From: Holophagae bacterium
GTDB taxonomy: Bacteria; Acidobacteriota; Holophagae; Acanthopleuribacterales; Acanthopleuribacteraceae
DNA: 64,000 nt
Reading direction: 5' to 3'
NCBI GenBank assembly: GCA_030429565.1
Contig: JAUIFE010000003.1
Span: 248,001-312,000 of the forward strand
Position numbers and translations under genes: made by a program. The notes beneath the pieces were generated by a model, which saw only the letters and a list, made by a program, of their open reading frames with translations, was not told where the DNA came from and did not search any database. Below are positions 1 to 9,448 of the stretch, in pieces (position 1 is the first letter of the stretch; every line of letters starts with the position of its first letter).

Positions 1-878
1 GCCTCGCTCATGAGACCCGCGCTGACGACGTCGATGGTCAAGATATCGCCGTTGAGGTGGTGCGAAAATTTAACGGTTGAGGCGGTGCCGGACGGGGTCG
101 GCTTCTTGGCGGGCGATACGGTTTTGGCTTTTGCCGGGCTGGTTGGGCGCGGCGTGGCTTTTTGGGTTTTTGCCGGTGTCGCGTCTTTGGGCCGGGCGTC
201 TTTGGGCGGGGTAACCCCTTGTTGTTTGGCGAGGTTCTGGGCTTGACGTCGGCGCACAAAATCACTGACCTCGTCTTTGGTTTGTTTGGCGGCTGTTTCG
301 TCTGGGTTGGCTGCCGTCTCCGGTTCGGTTGTAGCAGCCGTTGTGGTTGTGTTGTCGGAAGTTGTCTCGCCGCCGCGGTTTTGGGTCTCCGTTGTCTGCT
401 TGGGTTTTGTTTGGGCTTGCTCGGTTGCGCTTGCTTTGTTGGCGGGTTCGGTCGGCGTTGGCGCGGCGTCTGGTTGGCCGGCGGGATTGTCAGGCGTTGT
501 ATTGGCCGTTGTTTCGGTGGCCGGATCCTCCGCCGTTGCCGTGTTTGCAGTCGCGTCCGCGCCTGTTTGATCACCGGTGGTTGTCGTTGACGACGGCGTA
601 CCCTCGGTTCGATTCGTTTCGGTCACGGTGGGATCGGGTTGCGGCTCAACGGGAATCACCAAGACGGCGTTGAGCACAAACAGGGCGATCGTCAGCGAAA
701 GCAGACACCAAGCAATCAAACGTGGTCGTTCCAAGATGGGCCGCATTACGCCCCATTGGCGTAAATCGCATTCCTCGCAACGGTAGGGTCGCACTGGGAC
801 GATATAGCCCAAAGCGCGCTCGGCGATGTTGCGTTGACTCGGGCGGATTTCAGCACTTTTACACTTCTTGCAGTCCAA
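1..878 (-). CDS. Zinc-ribbon, single-TM protein with long Thr/Pro/Ala-rich linker (C-terminus outside window)
   Basis: An uninterrupted minus-strand frame runs from a TTG at 878 to the window edge, with AAAGGAG eight bases upstream of the TTG. The N-terminus has two CxxC pairs (C3/C6 and C34/C37), which form a zinc-ribbon. A single hydrophobic segment follows at about residues 54-76, then roughly 190 residues rich in Thr, Ala, Gln, Pro and Lys, as in a periplasmic spacer. The last visible residues (HLNGDILTIDVVSAGLMSEA) look like the start of a beta-strand domain, possibly AMIN-like, but this is cut off. Inferred topology: cytoplasmic Zn ribbon, membrane anchor, extended periplasmic arm. Function is not recognised. 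A terminator for the neighbouring operon lies just upstream, so it is probably transcribed separately. Confidence 0.7.
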   Translation of the reverse strand, partial: MDCKKCKSAEIRPSQRNIAERALGYIVPVRPYRCEECDLRQWGVMRPILERPRLIAWCLLSLTIALFVLNAVLVIPVEPQPDPTVTETNRTEGTPSSTTTTGDQTGADATANTATAEDPATETTANTTPDNPAGQPDAAPTPTEPANKASATEQAQTKPKQTTETQNRGGETTSDNTTTTAATTEPETAANPDETAAKQTKDEVSDFVRRRQAQNLAKQQGVTPPKDARPKDATPAKTQKATPRPTSPAKAKTVSPAKKPTPSGTASTVKFSHHLNGDILTIDVVSAGLMSE

Positions 879-976
879 CGGAGGCGCTCCTTTCAAAACG
901 GGCTTGGCGGGATGGAGGGGGCGTGCAAAAACGCGCGATCAGGTTGCTCGATGGTTTATGAGAGGCTTTTGTGACG

Positions 977-1002
977 AAAAAAGTCGGCTAAAGAGCCGAA
1001 AA
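977..1002 (-). terminator. Rho-independent terminator of the riboflavin/phosphatase operon
   Basis: Reading the minus strand, a 6-bp stem (TCGGCT/AGCCGA, 984-999) with loop CTTT is followed by a short AC and a T-run (977-982). It lies downstream of the histidine phosphatase gene. Confidence 0.55.
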
Positions 1003-1189
1003 GGTGTCGATGTTTTGCGTTAGCAGGCACTGTGTGGGTGGCGTCTCATTAGATTGCTAGGGCTACCAGACTAAATCTAAGCGACTTAAGTTGGAATATA
1101 GCGGTTATCTTATCATATTTCCGTGACAACCGTCCTGTCTTCAAGACTATAGGTTTCCGAAGACGGAGGCGCGCGACATGGCGCCGGCG

Positions 1190-1798
1190 CTAATGCGCGT
1201 TAAAGAGGGTTAACACGGGGAAGTCATCGACAAAAACCACCTCGGAAAGGGTGGCGTTTTGGAAGCGGTAAGGCCATAGATTGCGCAACGGGGTGCCCAA
1301 TAAAACGCACAGCAGCGTTTGAAAAGAGCCGGCGTGACCAACCAAAGCCAGGGTTTCGCCCTGATCATAGCCTTTGATCTGCGTTTCAAAAAAGGCGCGG
1401 GTGCGTGTCGCCAGTTCGATCAAGGTTTCCCCGCCGCTGGGGGCGATGGTCGGGTCGCCGGTCTGCCAGCGTTGGTAATCCTCGGCGTATTTGGTTTGGA
1501 TGGCTGCCATGGAAAGCCCGTCCCACGAACCGTAATCTTGCTCCATTAAACGCGCGTCTTCCTGCAAAAGGGCGTCGCCGAACACGATGCGGGCGGTGTC
1601 GGCGGCGCGTTGCAGCGGGCTGGTGAACACCGCTGCAATGGGTTCGTCGTTAAGTCTGGCGGCGAGTGCGGTGGCTTGGGCGCGGCCGCGTTCGGTCAGT
1701 GCATCGTCGCGCCGGCCCAAAAACAAACCGTGCTGATTGCCAACCGCCTCGCCGTGGCGTACCAAGAGCAGGCGGCGCTTGGTGACGCGCTGTTTCAT
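1190..1798 (-). CDS. Histidine phosphatase family protein (phosphoglycerate-mutase-like)
   Basis: This is a 202-residue phosphohydrolase of the histidine phosphatase branch 1. The RHG motif ([13 protein letters not shown], residues 12-24) carries the phospho-accepting His, and a second catalytic His appears in LVGHAGSF near residue 153. The family includes GpmB, CobC (alpha-ribazole phosphatase) and broad phosphatases, and sequence alone does not fix the substrate. The start codon overlaps the ribH stop (ATGA), so the two are translationally coupled. That position suggests a role in riboflavin metabolism, possibly the pyrimidine dephosphorylation step, but this is inference. A CobC-like role is the main alternative, although no cobalamin genes are visible here. 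Confidence 0.85.
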   Translation of the reverse strand: MKQRVTKRRLLLVRHGEAVGNQHGLFLGRRDDALTERGRAQATALAARLNDEPIAAVFTSPLQRAADTARIVFGDALLQEDARLMEQDYGSWDGLSMAAIQTKYAEDYQRWQTGDPTIAPSGGETLIELATRTRAFFETQIKGYDQGETLALVGHAGSFQTLLCVLLGTPLRNLWPYRFQNATLSEVVFVDDFPVLTLFNAH

Positions 1799-2262
1799 GG
1801 CAGTTCTTTAAGCAAGTTGGCCATTTCGACGGCGGCCACGGCGGCTTCTGCGCCTTTGTTGCCGGCTTTACAGCCGCTGCGTTCAATCGCTTGCTCGATG
1901 TTTTCGGTCGTGATGATGCCGAAGGTGACGGGCACGCCGGATGAAAGCGAGGCGGTAATCAGACCTTTGGCGGCTTCGGCGGCGATGAGGTCGAAGTGAA
2001 TGGTGGCGCCGCGAATGAGAACGCCCAGACAGACGACGGCGTCGTATTTGCCGCTTTCGGCCAAACGTTTGGCGACGAGCGGAATTTCAAAGCAGCCTGG
2101 CACCACGACGTGGTGAACGTCCTTGCGATCCACCCCGTGGCGAACCAGTGCATCCTCGGCACCCGCCGTGAGTTTGGAACCCATGAAATCATTCCAACGC
2201 GTGCTGACCACGGCGATTTTGAGGCCGGTGCCCACCAAGTGTCCTTGCATGATCTTGCCCAT
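1795..2262 (-). CDS. ribH: 6,7-dimethyl-8-ribityllumazine synthase
   Basis: RibH (155 aa, normal length) condenses 5-amino-6-ribitylaminouracil with 3,4-dihydroxy-2-butanone 4-phosphate to give lumazine, the penultimate riboflavin step. Diagnostic stretches are visible: the substrate loop VVSTRWND near residue 18, VPGCFEIP around residue 54, [12 protein letters not shown] near residue 80 with the catalytic His, and the phosphate-binding segment [12 protein letters not shown]. It lies 62 bp downstream of ribBA on the same strand and overlaps the histidine phosphatase gene by four bases. The protein usually forms cytoplasmic 60-mers or pentamers. Confidence 0.96.
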   Translation of the reverse strand: MGKIMQGHLVGTGLKIAVVSTRWNDFMGSKLTAGAEDALVRHGVDRKDVHHVVVPGCFEIPLVAKRLAESGKYDAVVCLGVLIRGATIHFDLIAAEAAKGLITASLSSGVPVTFGIITTENIEQAIERSGCKAGNKGAEAAVAAVEMANLLKELP

Positions 2263-2324
2263 TGTATTCTCCTTCCGTATGTCGGCCGAACTCGAGGCGA
2301 GGGTCGCGTTTGCCTCGGGTCTGC

Positions 2325-3539
2325 TTATTGCCAGTCGCGTGCGGGTGAAAGCAGGTGACCGAGCTTTTCAGCTTTGGTTTTAAGATAGCTATCGTTTTCT
2401 TTATTGGGTTTGATGACATGCGGAACGCGTTCGGTCACGCCGATTCCGCAAGCTTCCAATTCCGCCATTTTCTTGGGGTTGTTGGTCAACAAACGCACGC
2501 TTTTAATGCCCAGGTCGCGCAGGATCGCCGCGCCGACGTCGTAGCTGCGCATGTCCTCGGGAAAACCCAAGTGCAGGTTGGCTTCGACGGTATCCATGCC
2601 GCGCTCTTGCAGCGCGTAGGCTTTGATTTTGTTGGCGAGACCAATGCCGCGCCCTTCTTGCGCAAGGTACAGGACAATGCCGCAACCTTCCTCGACAATG
2701 CGTTCCAACGCCTTTTCCAACTGGGGCCCACAATCGCAGCGTCGCGAGTGGAAGACATCGCCGGTCAGGCAAGATGAATGCAAGCGCACCATGACGTTTT
2801 CCTCGGCCCGTTCGCCGAAACACAAAGCGAGGTGTTCCAGGTTGTCGTGGTCTTTGTAGGCAAAGGCTTGGAAGGTGCCTTGCTGCATGGGAATGGTGGC
2901 CACCTCAATGCGCGACACAATGTCCTCGCGCTGACGGCGGTATGCGGTCAGGTCTTCAATGGAAATGATTTTAAGATCGTGTTCGGCGGCCATTTTTTTG
3001 AGTTCGGGCAAACGGGCCATGCTGCCGTCGGGGTTTAACACCTCGCAAATGACGCCGACCGCCGGCAAACCGGCCAAACGGGCCAGGTCGATGGCGGCTT
3101 CCGTGTGGCCGCGCCGTGCTAAAACGCCGTTAGGCCGGGCGCGCAGTGGGAAGATGTGGCCGGGCATGGTGATGTCGCCGGGTTTGCTGTCGGGATCGGC
3201 CAAAATGCGAATGGTGCGGGCGCGATCATGGGCCGAAATACCGGTGGTGACGCCGGTGGCGGCGCCGACGGACAAACCAAAATTGGTGCCGAATTTGGAG
3301 GTGTTGGCGCGCGGATTCACCATTAAGGGAATCTGCAGGCGCTCGAAGTAACTTTCTTCCAGTGGGGCGCAAATTAAACCGCGACCGTGGATGGTCATGA
3401 AGTTAACGGCTTCGGGCGTGACCATGGCGCCGGCCATGGTTAAATCACCTTCATTCTCACGATCTTCATCATCGACGACGATCACAAATTTGCCTGCCTT
3501 GATGTCTTCAAGGGCTGCTTCAATGGTGGCTAAAGGCAT
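2325..3539 (-). CDS. ribBA: Bifunctional 3,4-dihydroxy-2-butanone-4-phosphate synthase / GTP cyclohydrolase II
   Basis: This 404-residue fusion supplies both branches of riboflavin synthesis. The N-terminal RibB half (about 1-200) shows the acidic metal/substrate motif [11 protein letters not shown] and the segment [15 protein letters not shown]. The C-terminal RibA half (about 205-400) has the zinc ligands in [14 protein letters not shown] and the motif [11 protein letters not shown] with the GTP-binding region downstream. The ATG is preceded by GGAG (CTGGAGATTAG-ATG). It heads the ribBA-ribH-phosphatase cluster. No FMN riboswitch consensus was found in the 766 bp upstream. Confidence 0.96.
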   Translation of the reverse strand: MPLATIEAALEDIKAGKFVIVVDDEDRENEGDLTMAGAMVTPEAVNFMTIHGRGLICAPLEESYFERLQIPLMVNPRANTSKFGTNFGLSVGAATGVTTGISAHDRARTIRILADPDSKPGDITMPGHIFPLRARPNGVLARRGHTEAAIDLARLAGLPAVGVICEVLNPDGSMARLPELKKMAAEHDLKIISIEDLTAYRRQREDIVSRIEVATIPMQQGTFQAFAYKDHDNLEHLALCFGERAEENVMVRLHSSCLTGDVFHSRRCDCGPQLEKALERIVEEGCGIVLYLAQEGRGIGLANKIKAYALQERGMDTVEANLHLGFPEDMRSYDVGAAILRDLGIKSVRLLTNNPKKMAELEACGIGVTERVPHVIKPNKENDSYLKTKAEKLGHLLSPARDWQ

Positions 3540-4305
3540 GCTAATCTCCAGTGCATTCGAATGACGCGTTTCGCCCGCTGCGTTAAGGGTTCGGGACGAA
3601 AGGACGGGCCGGGCGCGTCTTCAGGCGGACAGGTCGCCGGTCGCGGCGACGGCCGATCCAAGTTTCGAGAAAGGTAGGTCGCCGGTCGGCCCGAGAAAAA
3701 CGCGGGGGCCGGTAGGTAAAGCGTTGCGCGAGGACGCCGAATAACAAATTCGAAGGTAAAAAGCGGCGTGGCAAGCAATGCGGCGAATGAAAAAGGCGTA
3801 GATCCAACGTGAAATCGACCTGGCTAACTAAGGTTGGCGCGGGCGTGAGTCGCTTGGCGAGGTGAACCGCGACCACGGCGGCACACGCGACGAAACCATG
3901 CGGGCGCGACATAAAATCGGCCCGGAAATGCCGCGCGGCTCCATACTAGCAAATTATCCCTCATATTACCCGGACAAAACGCGTCGGTGGCGGGCAAAGC
4001 AAAGGGTGCGGGGCGAAGCTGTTTGGGTTGTTTGGGTTTGTGATTTAAATATTTGAAAACAATAGTTTTGTGTTGCTTTTGCGGTGTGCTATTTGTGCGG
4101 TTGAGGTCGAAAAGTCGGCTGTTTATCTGCTTCAAGTACGGCTCACGCGTCGCTGACGCGTGCGGACGGTGGACAGCGATCGCACGATGCTTGGCCGCTT
4201 GTTTTGCGACTAATAGTATCGGTTCAATAGGTTTATGGTCTGGGAAACGGTTTTTTGAACCCTGGGTGGCCGTATGCCGCGCTGTGGCACGGTTGGTGCG
4301 CAGGC
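3540..4305. other. 766-bp gap between ribBA and ribE
   Basis: No convincing gene is visible; the small frames here lack ribosome sites and family features. A 13-bp direct repeat (aggtcgccggtcg) occurs at 3631-3643 and 3676-3688. An AT-rich stretch at about 4030-4130 is the likeliest promoter region for ribBA, though no clear -35/-10 pair stood out. A strong short hairpin lies at 4144-4162. FMN-riboswitch signatures were looked for on the minus strand and not seen. Confidence 0.5.
4144..4162. repeat. Perfect inverted repeat (8-bp arms, 3-nt loop)
   Basis: cacgcgtc-gct-gacgcgtg forms a GC-rich hairpin without a T-run on either side. It could be a protein-binding palindrome or a structured spacer. 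It sits downstream of ribE and upstream of ribBA. Confidence 0.4.
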
Positions 4306-4962
4306 TTATAAAAAACCATTTTCTTTGAGCTTTTCCATGGAAAGACCCGCGCGATCCGCCTGGCGGTCCTGAACGATGGGGGCGATCAGTTTCTCGACGT
4401 ACTTGCCGAGAATATCCACTTCGATATTGATCGCGTCGCCGAGCTTGCGCCGCGGCAGGACGATGTGGTCCTGGGTGTGCGGCACCAACATGACGTTAAA
4501 CCGATCCGGCCAAACATCAACGACGGTGAGGCTGGTGCCGTCCAAGCTGATGAAGCCCTTGGTGACCACATAACGCATGATGGCGGGTTCTGCTTTAATG
4601 GTGAGCCATAGCGCCTCGCGGTTGCCTTTGCGCTCACGCAAGATGCCGCGTCCGTCGACGTGGCCCTGCACGTAGTGACCGCCCAGGCGGGTGGTCGGCG
4701 TCACCGCGCGTTCTAAATTGACCGCATCGCCCAAGGCCAGGTCACCGAGGTTGGTGCGGCTCAGCGTTTCGGGCGCCACGCCGACGGTGAATTGGCGGTG
4801 GTCAAACTGGGTGACGGTTAAACACACGCCGTTGACCGCGATGCTGTCACCGATGGCGGTGCCCTCGAGCACCACGCGGCCGTTGAAGGTCATTGTCAGG
4901 CCGCTCGGTCCCTGACCTTTGTGGGCCAAATGTCCCATCTCTTCGACGATCCCGGTAAACAT
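4306..4962 (-). CDS. ribE: Riboflavin synthase, alpha subunit
   Basis: The 218-residue enzyme dismutates two 6,7-dimethyl-8-ribityllumazines to riboflavin. It opens with the diagnostic MFTGIVEE and has two lumazine-binding barrel repeats (about 1-97 and 98-195). These carry paired motifs: GDSIAVNGVCLTV in repeat one, and GHYVQGHVDG with SLDGTSLTVVDV in repeat two. The ATG follows CCGGGAGGAAACT, a strong ribosome site. It precedes ribBA on the same strand but is separated by 766 bp, so it may have its own promoter. Confidence 0.95.
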   Translation of the reverse strand: MFTGIVEEMGHLAHKGQGPSGLTMTFNGRVVLEGTAIGDSIAVNGVCLTVTQFDHRQFTVGVAPETLSRTNLGDLALGDAVNLERAVTPTTRLGGHYVQGHVDGRGILRERKGNREALWLTIKAEPAIMRYVVTKGFISLDGTSLTVVDVWPDRFNVMLVPHTQDHIVLPRRKLGDAINIEVDILGKYVEKLIAPIVQDRQADRAGLSMEKLKENGFL

Positions 4963-4999
4963 AGTTTCCTCCCGGAGGTGAACGGCGTGTGCAGCGCGA

Positions 5000-5464
5000 T
5001 TAAAAGGGTTTGAAGATCATCAGCGCGGTCAGCAGAGTGACCAGCGTGTGTTGGATGCCGGAAAAGGCGGCGATGCGCTTGCGCAAGGCGGTTTCGGCGG
5101 CTTGTGAGTCGGCGCCGGCGTCGAGGCTTTTGATCAAACCGATCATTGGTTTCATCAAAAACACGTTGATGTTGGCCAACGATGCGACCATCAGCAGGGG
5201 CGCGGCGTGAACCCAACGCTGGCCGGGCGTGGTCCACAGGCCGGCTTGTGAGGCAAGGGCAATCCCGGTCAATAAGGCGAGCAAACCGGTGGCGTTCATG
5301 TGAACCATTAAAAAGGTTTTCATTTTGTGCAGGCTTTCCAGCATAACGCGGCGGTCGTCACCGACCAGGGTGGCGCGGTACCAGCGGCCAAAGGTGAAGG
5401 GCAGGCCGAAAAAAACCATGGCGCTAATAATGTGGACGAACCGGAGAACGAAATAAACATCCAT
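5000..5464 (-). CDS. Small four-helix integral membrane protein
   Basis: The chosen ATG at 5464 (MDVYFVLRFVHIIS...) has AAGGAA seven bases upstream; the frame stays open further upstream but without membrane-protein character. The protein is 154 residues with about four hydrophobic helices. A His in the first helix (RFVHIISAM) and an arginine/lysine-rich loop are arranged as in DUF2269 or CopD/HemJ-like membrane proteins. That assignment is tentative. Helix 2 has MVHMNATGLLALLTGIAL, and the last helix begins at GIQHTLVTLLTAL. It lies 36 bp downstream of ribE on the same strand, so it may be cotranscribed. Confidence 0.7.
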   Translation of the reverse strand: MDVYFVLRFVHIISAMVFFGLPFTFGRWYRATLVGDDRRVMLESLHKMKTFLMVHMNATGLLALLTGIALASQAGLWTTPGQRWVHAAPLLMVASLANINVFLMKPMIGLIKSLDAGADSQAAETALRKRIAAFSGIQHTLVTLLTALMIFKPF

Positions 5465-5657
5465 AGTGCGATTCCTTGGAAATAACGGATAGCGGCGTGC
5501 ACGCCGGTCGAGGCGGCACGGTCCCGTGTGGTCGTTGCCGCCGGCATTGTAACCCGAAACCCGCGTAAACCCGCGCTTTTCTGCGCGCAAGCGCCGGCCG
5601 GCGCGCATTGAGAAGCGCCTGGTTGTGGTGGGTTGGCCGGTCGGTTTTGGCCTAGGC

Positions 5658-6464
5658 TTAGTGGGTTTCCAGCCAGCGTTCCAAGTCTTCGTGTAAGTTC
5701 TCTACCATGGGCACGAGTTGGTCGAGCTTGGCTTTGACGTCGGCCATGTCGCTGTCGCGACCCATGCGTTCCATCTCAAAGGCCAGGTCGTGGACCAGCG
5801 GTGCGCCGAAATTGCCAACCGAACCTTTAAAAGTATGGGCGGCGCGGCGGATGTGGTCGGCATTGCCGTCGGTGACCGCTTTACTGAGGTCGCCGATTTG
5901 CGGCATACAGCTTTCCAAAAAGACACCGACCATTTCCTTGAGGAGCTCCTGGTCACCGTCGAGGATTTCGTAGAGGTAGTTCAAATCGGCATGGCCGAAT
6001 TTCAGTTCATCGCGCGATTCCTCGGCACGGCGGCCGGGGTCGAGAAAGTCGCGCAAACTCTGGGCAAGGGCCTCGTTGCTGGTGCTCTTGGTAACGCGCG
6101 CCAATTCCGTTTTTAATTTGTCGGCCTCAATCGGTTTGGCGATAAAACCCACCGCACCGAGATCTAGGGCGGCCAGCACGTTCTGCTCAGAAGCGGCCGA
6201 GGTCAACATGATCACAGGTATTTTGGCCAGATCGGGGCGGGCCTTGAGGCGACGCAGGACATCCATGCCGTCCATCTCCGGCATGACGATGTCAAGCAGA
6301 ATGGCGTTGGGTTTGACATCACTGGTGATGGGCCGTTTGCCTTTTAAACCCAACAGCGCGGCGGCTGAGTCGGCATGCACCACTTCGATTTGGTAGGGTT
6401 CGAGAATGCGTTTGACGACAACGGCGGCCAGTTTGGAATCATCGACGATGACAACCGTAGGCAT
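5658..6464 (-). CDS. Response regulator receiver fused to an HPt phosphotransfer domain
   Basis: The start at 6464 (MPTVVIVDDSK) is favoured because AGGAGA sits just upstream and the receiver fold begins there. Of 268 residues, about 1-122 form a REC domain with acidic pair D8/D9, phosphoacceptor D58 (ILLDIVMPEMDG), T88 and K110, all intact. Residues about 160-260 form an HPt four-helix bundle with the phosphorylatable H210 in AAHTFKGSVGNFG. The architecture relays phosphate from Asp to His within one protein. The next gene downstream in the genome's minus direction is unrelated. A stand-alone HPt protein is encoded 188 bp upstream, so the two may share a phosphorelay with a kinase encoded elsewhere. 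Confidence 0.9.
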   Translation of the reverse strand: MPTVVIVDDSKLAAVVVKRILEPYQIEVVHADSAAALLGLKGKRPITSDVKPNAILLDIVMPEMDGMDVLRRLKARPDLAKIPVIMLTSAASEQNVLAALDLGAVGFIAKPIEADKLKTELARVTKSTSNEALAQSLRDFLDPGRRAEESRDELKFGHADLNYLYEILDGDQELLKEMVGVFLESCMPQIGDLSKAVTDGNADHIRRAAHTFKGSVGNFGAPLVHDLAFEMERMGRDSDMADVKAKLDQLVPMVENLHEDLERWLETH

Positions 6465-6652
6465 GGCGGTTCTCCTGTGGCTATAGGAGTCCAATCGGAA
6501 AAACGAGCGTTTCCTTTAGTTTTTGGTGAAAAAGCGCGGGGCGAAGATAAATTTACAAAGTCGATGAGTTTGCGCGGTTTACACGCGTGGTCATTCTCAT
6601 TCAAGCCGACTTTGGGCGACCCTCGGTGAGGGGAGGGACGGGCGAGGGGCGG

Positions 6653-6997
6653 CTACAGGGTTTTGAGGTAGTCGTTAAACTCTTCGTTGGTGGAGGTAAA
6701 AACCTGCTGGATTTGCACGACCTGATCTTGCAGCAACGCATGGTCGCCGGCGTTGGCGGCTTTTTCAACGGCCAAAGCGGCTTCCTGCATACCGACGGCA
6801 CCGATATTGGCGCTGGCCCCCTTGAGGGTGTGAGCGGTTGATTTCACCGCGGCCAAGTCGCCGCTGCCGGAATTGCGCATGATGTCGGCCACGTGGCCTT
6901 CTGCATCTTCCAGGTACATGCCGATGAGTTCTTGTTCGAACTCGACGTCGCCGTCCGAGGTTTCTTTGATGCGCGAGAAATCAACTAAAGATGTCAT
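6653..6997 (-). CDS. Stand-alone HPt (histidine phosphotransfer) protein
   Basis: This 114-residue protein is a single HPt four-helix bundle. The phosphorylatable His is H56 in AHTLKGASANIGA, the canonical HTLKGxxxxxG motif. The N-terminal helix (FEQELIGMYLEDAEGHVADI) matches the usual dimer/recognition helix. Upstream is a modest AAGGGG ribosome site. It lies 188 bp upstream of the REC-HPt gene on the same strand, and the two HPt domains are clearly related in layout. The likely job is passing phosphate from a hybrid kinase to a separate regulator; partners are not in this window. Confidence 0.88.
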   Translation of the reverse strand: MTSLVDFSRIKETSDGDVEFEQELIGMYLEDAEGHVADIMRNSGSGDLAAVKSTAHTLKGASANIGAVGMQEAALAVEKAANAGDHALLQDQVVQIQQVFTSTNEEFNDYLKTL

Positions 6998-7701
6998 GGA
7001 ATGGAACCCCTTTTCGCCTGGTGAGGGTATGTTGCAAGCGATAAAACGCCGGTTAGGAGGTGGAAAAGCTCAGCCTTGGTTCGCTTATCGGAAATCCCGT
7101 AGGATTCTTGATTCTGGCCGGGCAAAAAAATAGGGGAGGGATTTATTGGAAATAGATGGGTTCGCCGCGACGGTGGGTGGTGCACGAGGGTGGTTGAGGG
7201 TTATCCGCGGGAGGTGATGGTGGCGTCGTGAACTGTCGCTGTGGTCCAAATAATCGCGGCGAGGCAGGTGGGCGTCGGTGGCACGGGTCACCCTATTTTG
7301 GCAACTGTGAGCCGGGTCACCCTTTGGCGGCGTGGTGCCTGGGCGGTGGCCGGCCTAAGTCACACGTCGTGTGGACGTTGATTTGCTTGGTGGTGCGGCT
7401 TCCAGCGGGTCGGGCGCGGCGCTAGGGTGTCGTCGTCGCGCCGCGTTGCGGGTTGTGCGGGGGTTGGCGCCCATCCGGTGGGGTCTTTAGATTAAAATGC
7501 TGGAATTAATGGGATTGTTAGCTTGTTGTAGTGACGATGAGCGGCGTGATCGGCCGCCTTCGCGATCGGCCCGGCGCGAGAGGCGGGGTGGGGCATGATG
7601 CTAAAGTAAGCTGTTCACCCGATCACGCGATATGTTAAAATTCCGGGTCCTATAAGTCCAAGGGATTGCTTGTTTTACCCCCTTCAGGAGTCACACTTTT
7701 T
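6998..7701. other. 704-bp divergent intergenic region (HPt gene / proS)
   Basis: No gene was found. The sequence is GC-rich up to about 7490, then more AT-rich toward proS. An 11-bp direct repeat (cgggtcaccct) occurs at 7284-7294 and 7313-7323 and could be an operator. The proS promoter probably lies at about 7500-7660, but no clean -35/-10 pair was seen. Confidence 0.4.
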
Positions 7702-9447
7702 ATGCGCCGCTCACGGTTTTTGATCAATACCCTTAAAGAAACACCCAAAGAAGCAGTCGTTGTGTCGCACGTTCTCATGATGCGTACCTGCATGATTAAA
7801 CAGCTCGCTTCAGGTATTTACACGTTAATGCCGCTGGCATTGCGTTCGGTTCGCAAAATTGAAGCCATCATTCGCGAGGAACTCGACCGCGCGGAATGCC
7901 AGGAATTGTCGATGCCCATGGTGCAGCCGGCCGAGCTGTGGACCGAGAGTGGTCGTTGGCAAGCCTATGGCAAAGAATTACTGCGGTTTAAGGATCGCAA
8001 AGAGAATGGCTACTGTCTTGGACCGACCCACGAGGAAGTGATCACCGATATCGCGCGTCGCGAAATTCGCTCCTACAAAGACTTACCGGTGAACCTGTAC
8101 CAAATTCAAAATAAGTTTCGCGATGAGATTCGCCCCCGTTTTGGCTTAATGCGGGGCCGCGAATTCTTGATGAAGGACGCCTACAGTTTCGACGTCGATG
8201 AGGAAACCTGTAACGCCTCGTATTGGTCGATGTACGAAGCGTACAAACGGATTTTCACCCGTTGCGGTTTGACCTTCCGTCCGGTTGAGGCCGACTCGGG
8301 CGCCATTGGCGGTAGCTTTACCCACGAATTTCACGTGTTGGCAGGTTCCGGCGAAGACGAGATTTTAAGTTGTAACAACTGCGATTACGCCGCCAATGTG
8401 GAGCGTGCCGAACTGGCCTCCGTCAGCGCTGCCGCTGCGCCGAGCGCCGATGCGACGGCCCCGCAAGAAGTGCACACGCCGGCCAAGAGAACCATCGAAG
8501 ATGTGGCCGCCTTCTTGGAAACGACCCCGGACCAATGTGTCAAAACGCTGGTATTCCGTGCCGGAGATCAAATCGTCGGCGCCTCGTTGATGGGCCATCG
8601 CGAGTTGAACGAAGCGGTGCTGCGTGGGCGTTTGGATGTTGCCGAAATGGATTTGGTGACCGATGCGGCGACCTTTGAAAAACACGGATTGTGTCCCGGA
8701 TTCATGGGACCGATCAATTGGCCTGAAGATGTTCCGCTTTTCGTCGATGAGGAAGTTATGGGGCGTGAGACGGTGGTAACCGCCGGCAATAAAGCGGACT
8801 ACCACCTGACCGGTGTGATCCCCGCGCGCGATATCAAAGCTACCGAAGTGATGACATTGCGTTCGGCGCGTGCCGGAGACGCTTGCCCTCGTTGCAACGA
8901 GGGGGCATACGAATCATTCCGCGGCATTGAAGTGGGCCAGGTGTTTAAGTTGGGAACCAAGTATTCCCAGTCGATGAACGCGACCTACCTCGATGCCGAG
9001 GGCAAGGAACAGGTCATGGTCATGGGTTGCTACGGCATCGGCGTTACGCGCACGATGGCGGCCGCCATTGAACAAAATCACGACAAAGACGGGATTATTT
9101 GGCCTGTTCAGATTGCGCCGTTCCATGTCGCCCTTTTGAATCTCGATGTAAAGGACGATGAGGTAAACGAAGCATGTGAGGCGATCTTTAAAGGATTGCG
9201 GTCGGCCGGTGCGGAAGTCTTAATTGACGACACGCCGTTGCGACCCGGTCCAAAGTTTAAAGACGCCGACCTAATCGGCTTGCCGATTCAGGTAAAAGTA
9301 GGCTCAAGATCCTTAAAGCAGGGTAATATTGAGGTCAAGGTTCGCAAGACAGGAGAGCGTCGCACGGTACCTTTGGCGGGTGCCGTAGAAGAAGTGCTTG
9401 GCTTGTTAAACGAACTGGGTTGGAACGCCTCGCCCGGACAGGTGTGA
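7702..9447 (+). CDS. proS: Prolyl-tRNA synthetase (bacterial type with editing insertion)
   Basis: ProRS charges tRNA-Pro with proline. The ATG at 7702 begins MRRSRFLINTLKE, matching the family's usual N-terminus, and AGGAG lies 11 bases upstream; the in-frame ATG 36 bases earlier would add an atypical extension. The 581-residue protein shows class II motif 2 (NKFRDEIRPRFGLMRGREFLMKD split around residue 135), the INS/YbaK-type editing domain at about 230-395 (TPDQCVKTLVFRAGDQIVGA), motif 3 (GCYGIGVTRT) and the C-terminal anticodon-binding domain from about 465. The next gene begins one base after its stop. Confidence 0.96.
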   Translation: MRRSRFLINTLKETPKEAVVVSHVLMMRTCMIKQLASGIYTLMPLALRSVRKIEAIIREELDRAECQELSMPMVQPAELWTESGRWQAYGKELLRFKDRKENGYCLGPTHEEVITDIARREIRSYKDLPVNLYQIQNKFRDEIRPRFGLMRGREFLMKDAYSFDVDEETCNASYWSMYEAYKRIFTRCGLTFRPVEADSGAIGGSFTHEFHVLAGSGEDEILSCNNCDYAANVERAELASVSAAAAPSADATAPQEVHTPAKRTIEDVAAFLETTPDQCVKTLVFRAGDQIVGASLMGHRELNEAVLRGRLDVAEMDLVTDAATFEKHGLCPGFMGPINWPEDVPLFVDEEVMGRETVVTAGNKADYHLTGVIPARDIKATEVMTLRSARAGDACPRCNEGAYESFRGIEVGQVFKLGTKYSQSMNATYLDAEGKEQVMVMGCYGIGVTRTMAAAIEQNHDKDGIIWPVQIAPFHVALLNLDVKDDEVNEACEAIFKGLRSAGAEVLIDDTPLRPGPKFKDADLIGLPIQVKVGSRSLKQGNIEVKVRKTGERRTVPLAGAVEEVLGLLNELGWNASPGQV

Positions 9448-9448
9448 A

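Noticed and set aside
38..574. 178-codon minus-strand frame rich in Arg/Gln/Pro
   Set aside because: It is an out-of-frame shadow of the Zn-ribbon/linker gene, whose real frame has a ribosome site, Zn motifs and a TM helix.
3540..3900. FMN riboswitch upstream of ribBA
   Set aside because: None of the conserved RFN blocks (GGGGCAGGGTGAAATTCCC-like start or GGATGGGAGAAG-like end) is present on the minus strand here or ahead of ribE.
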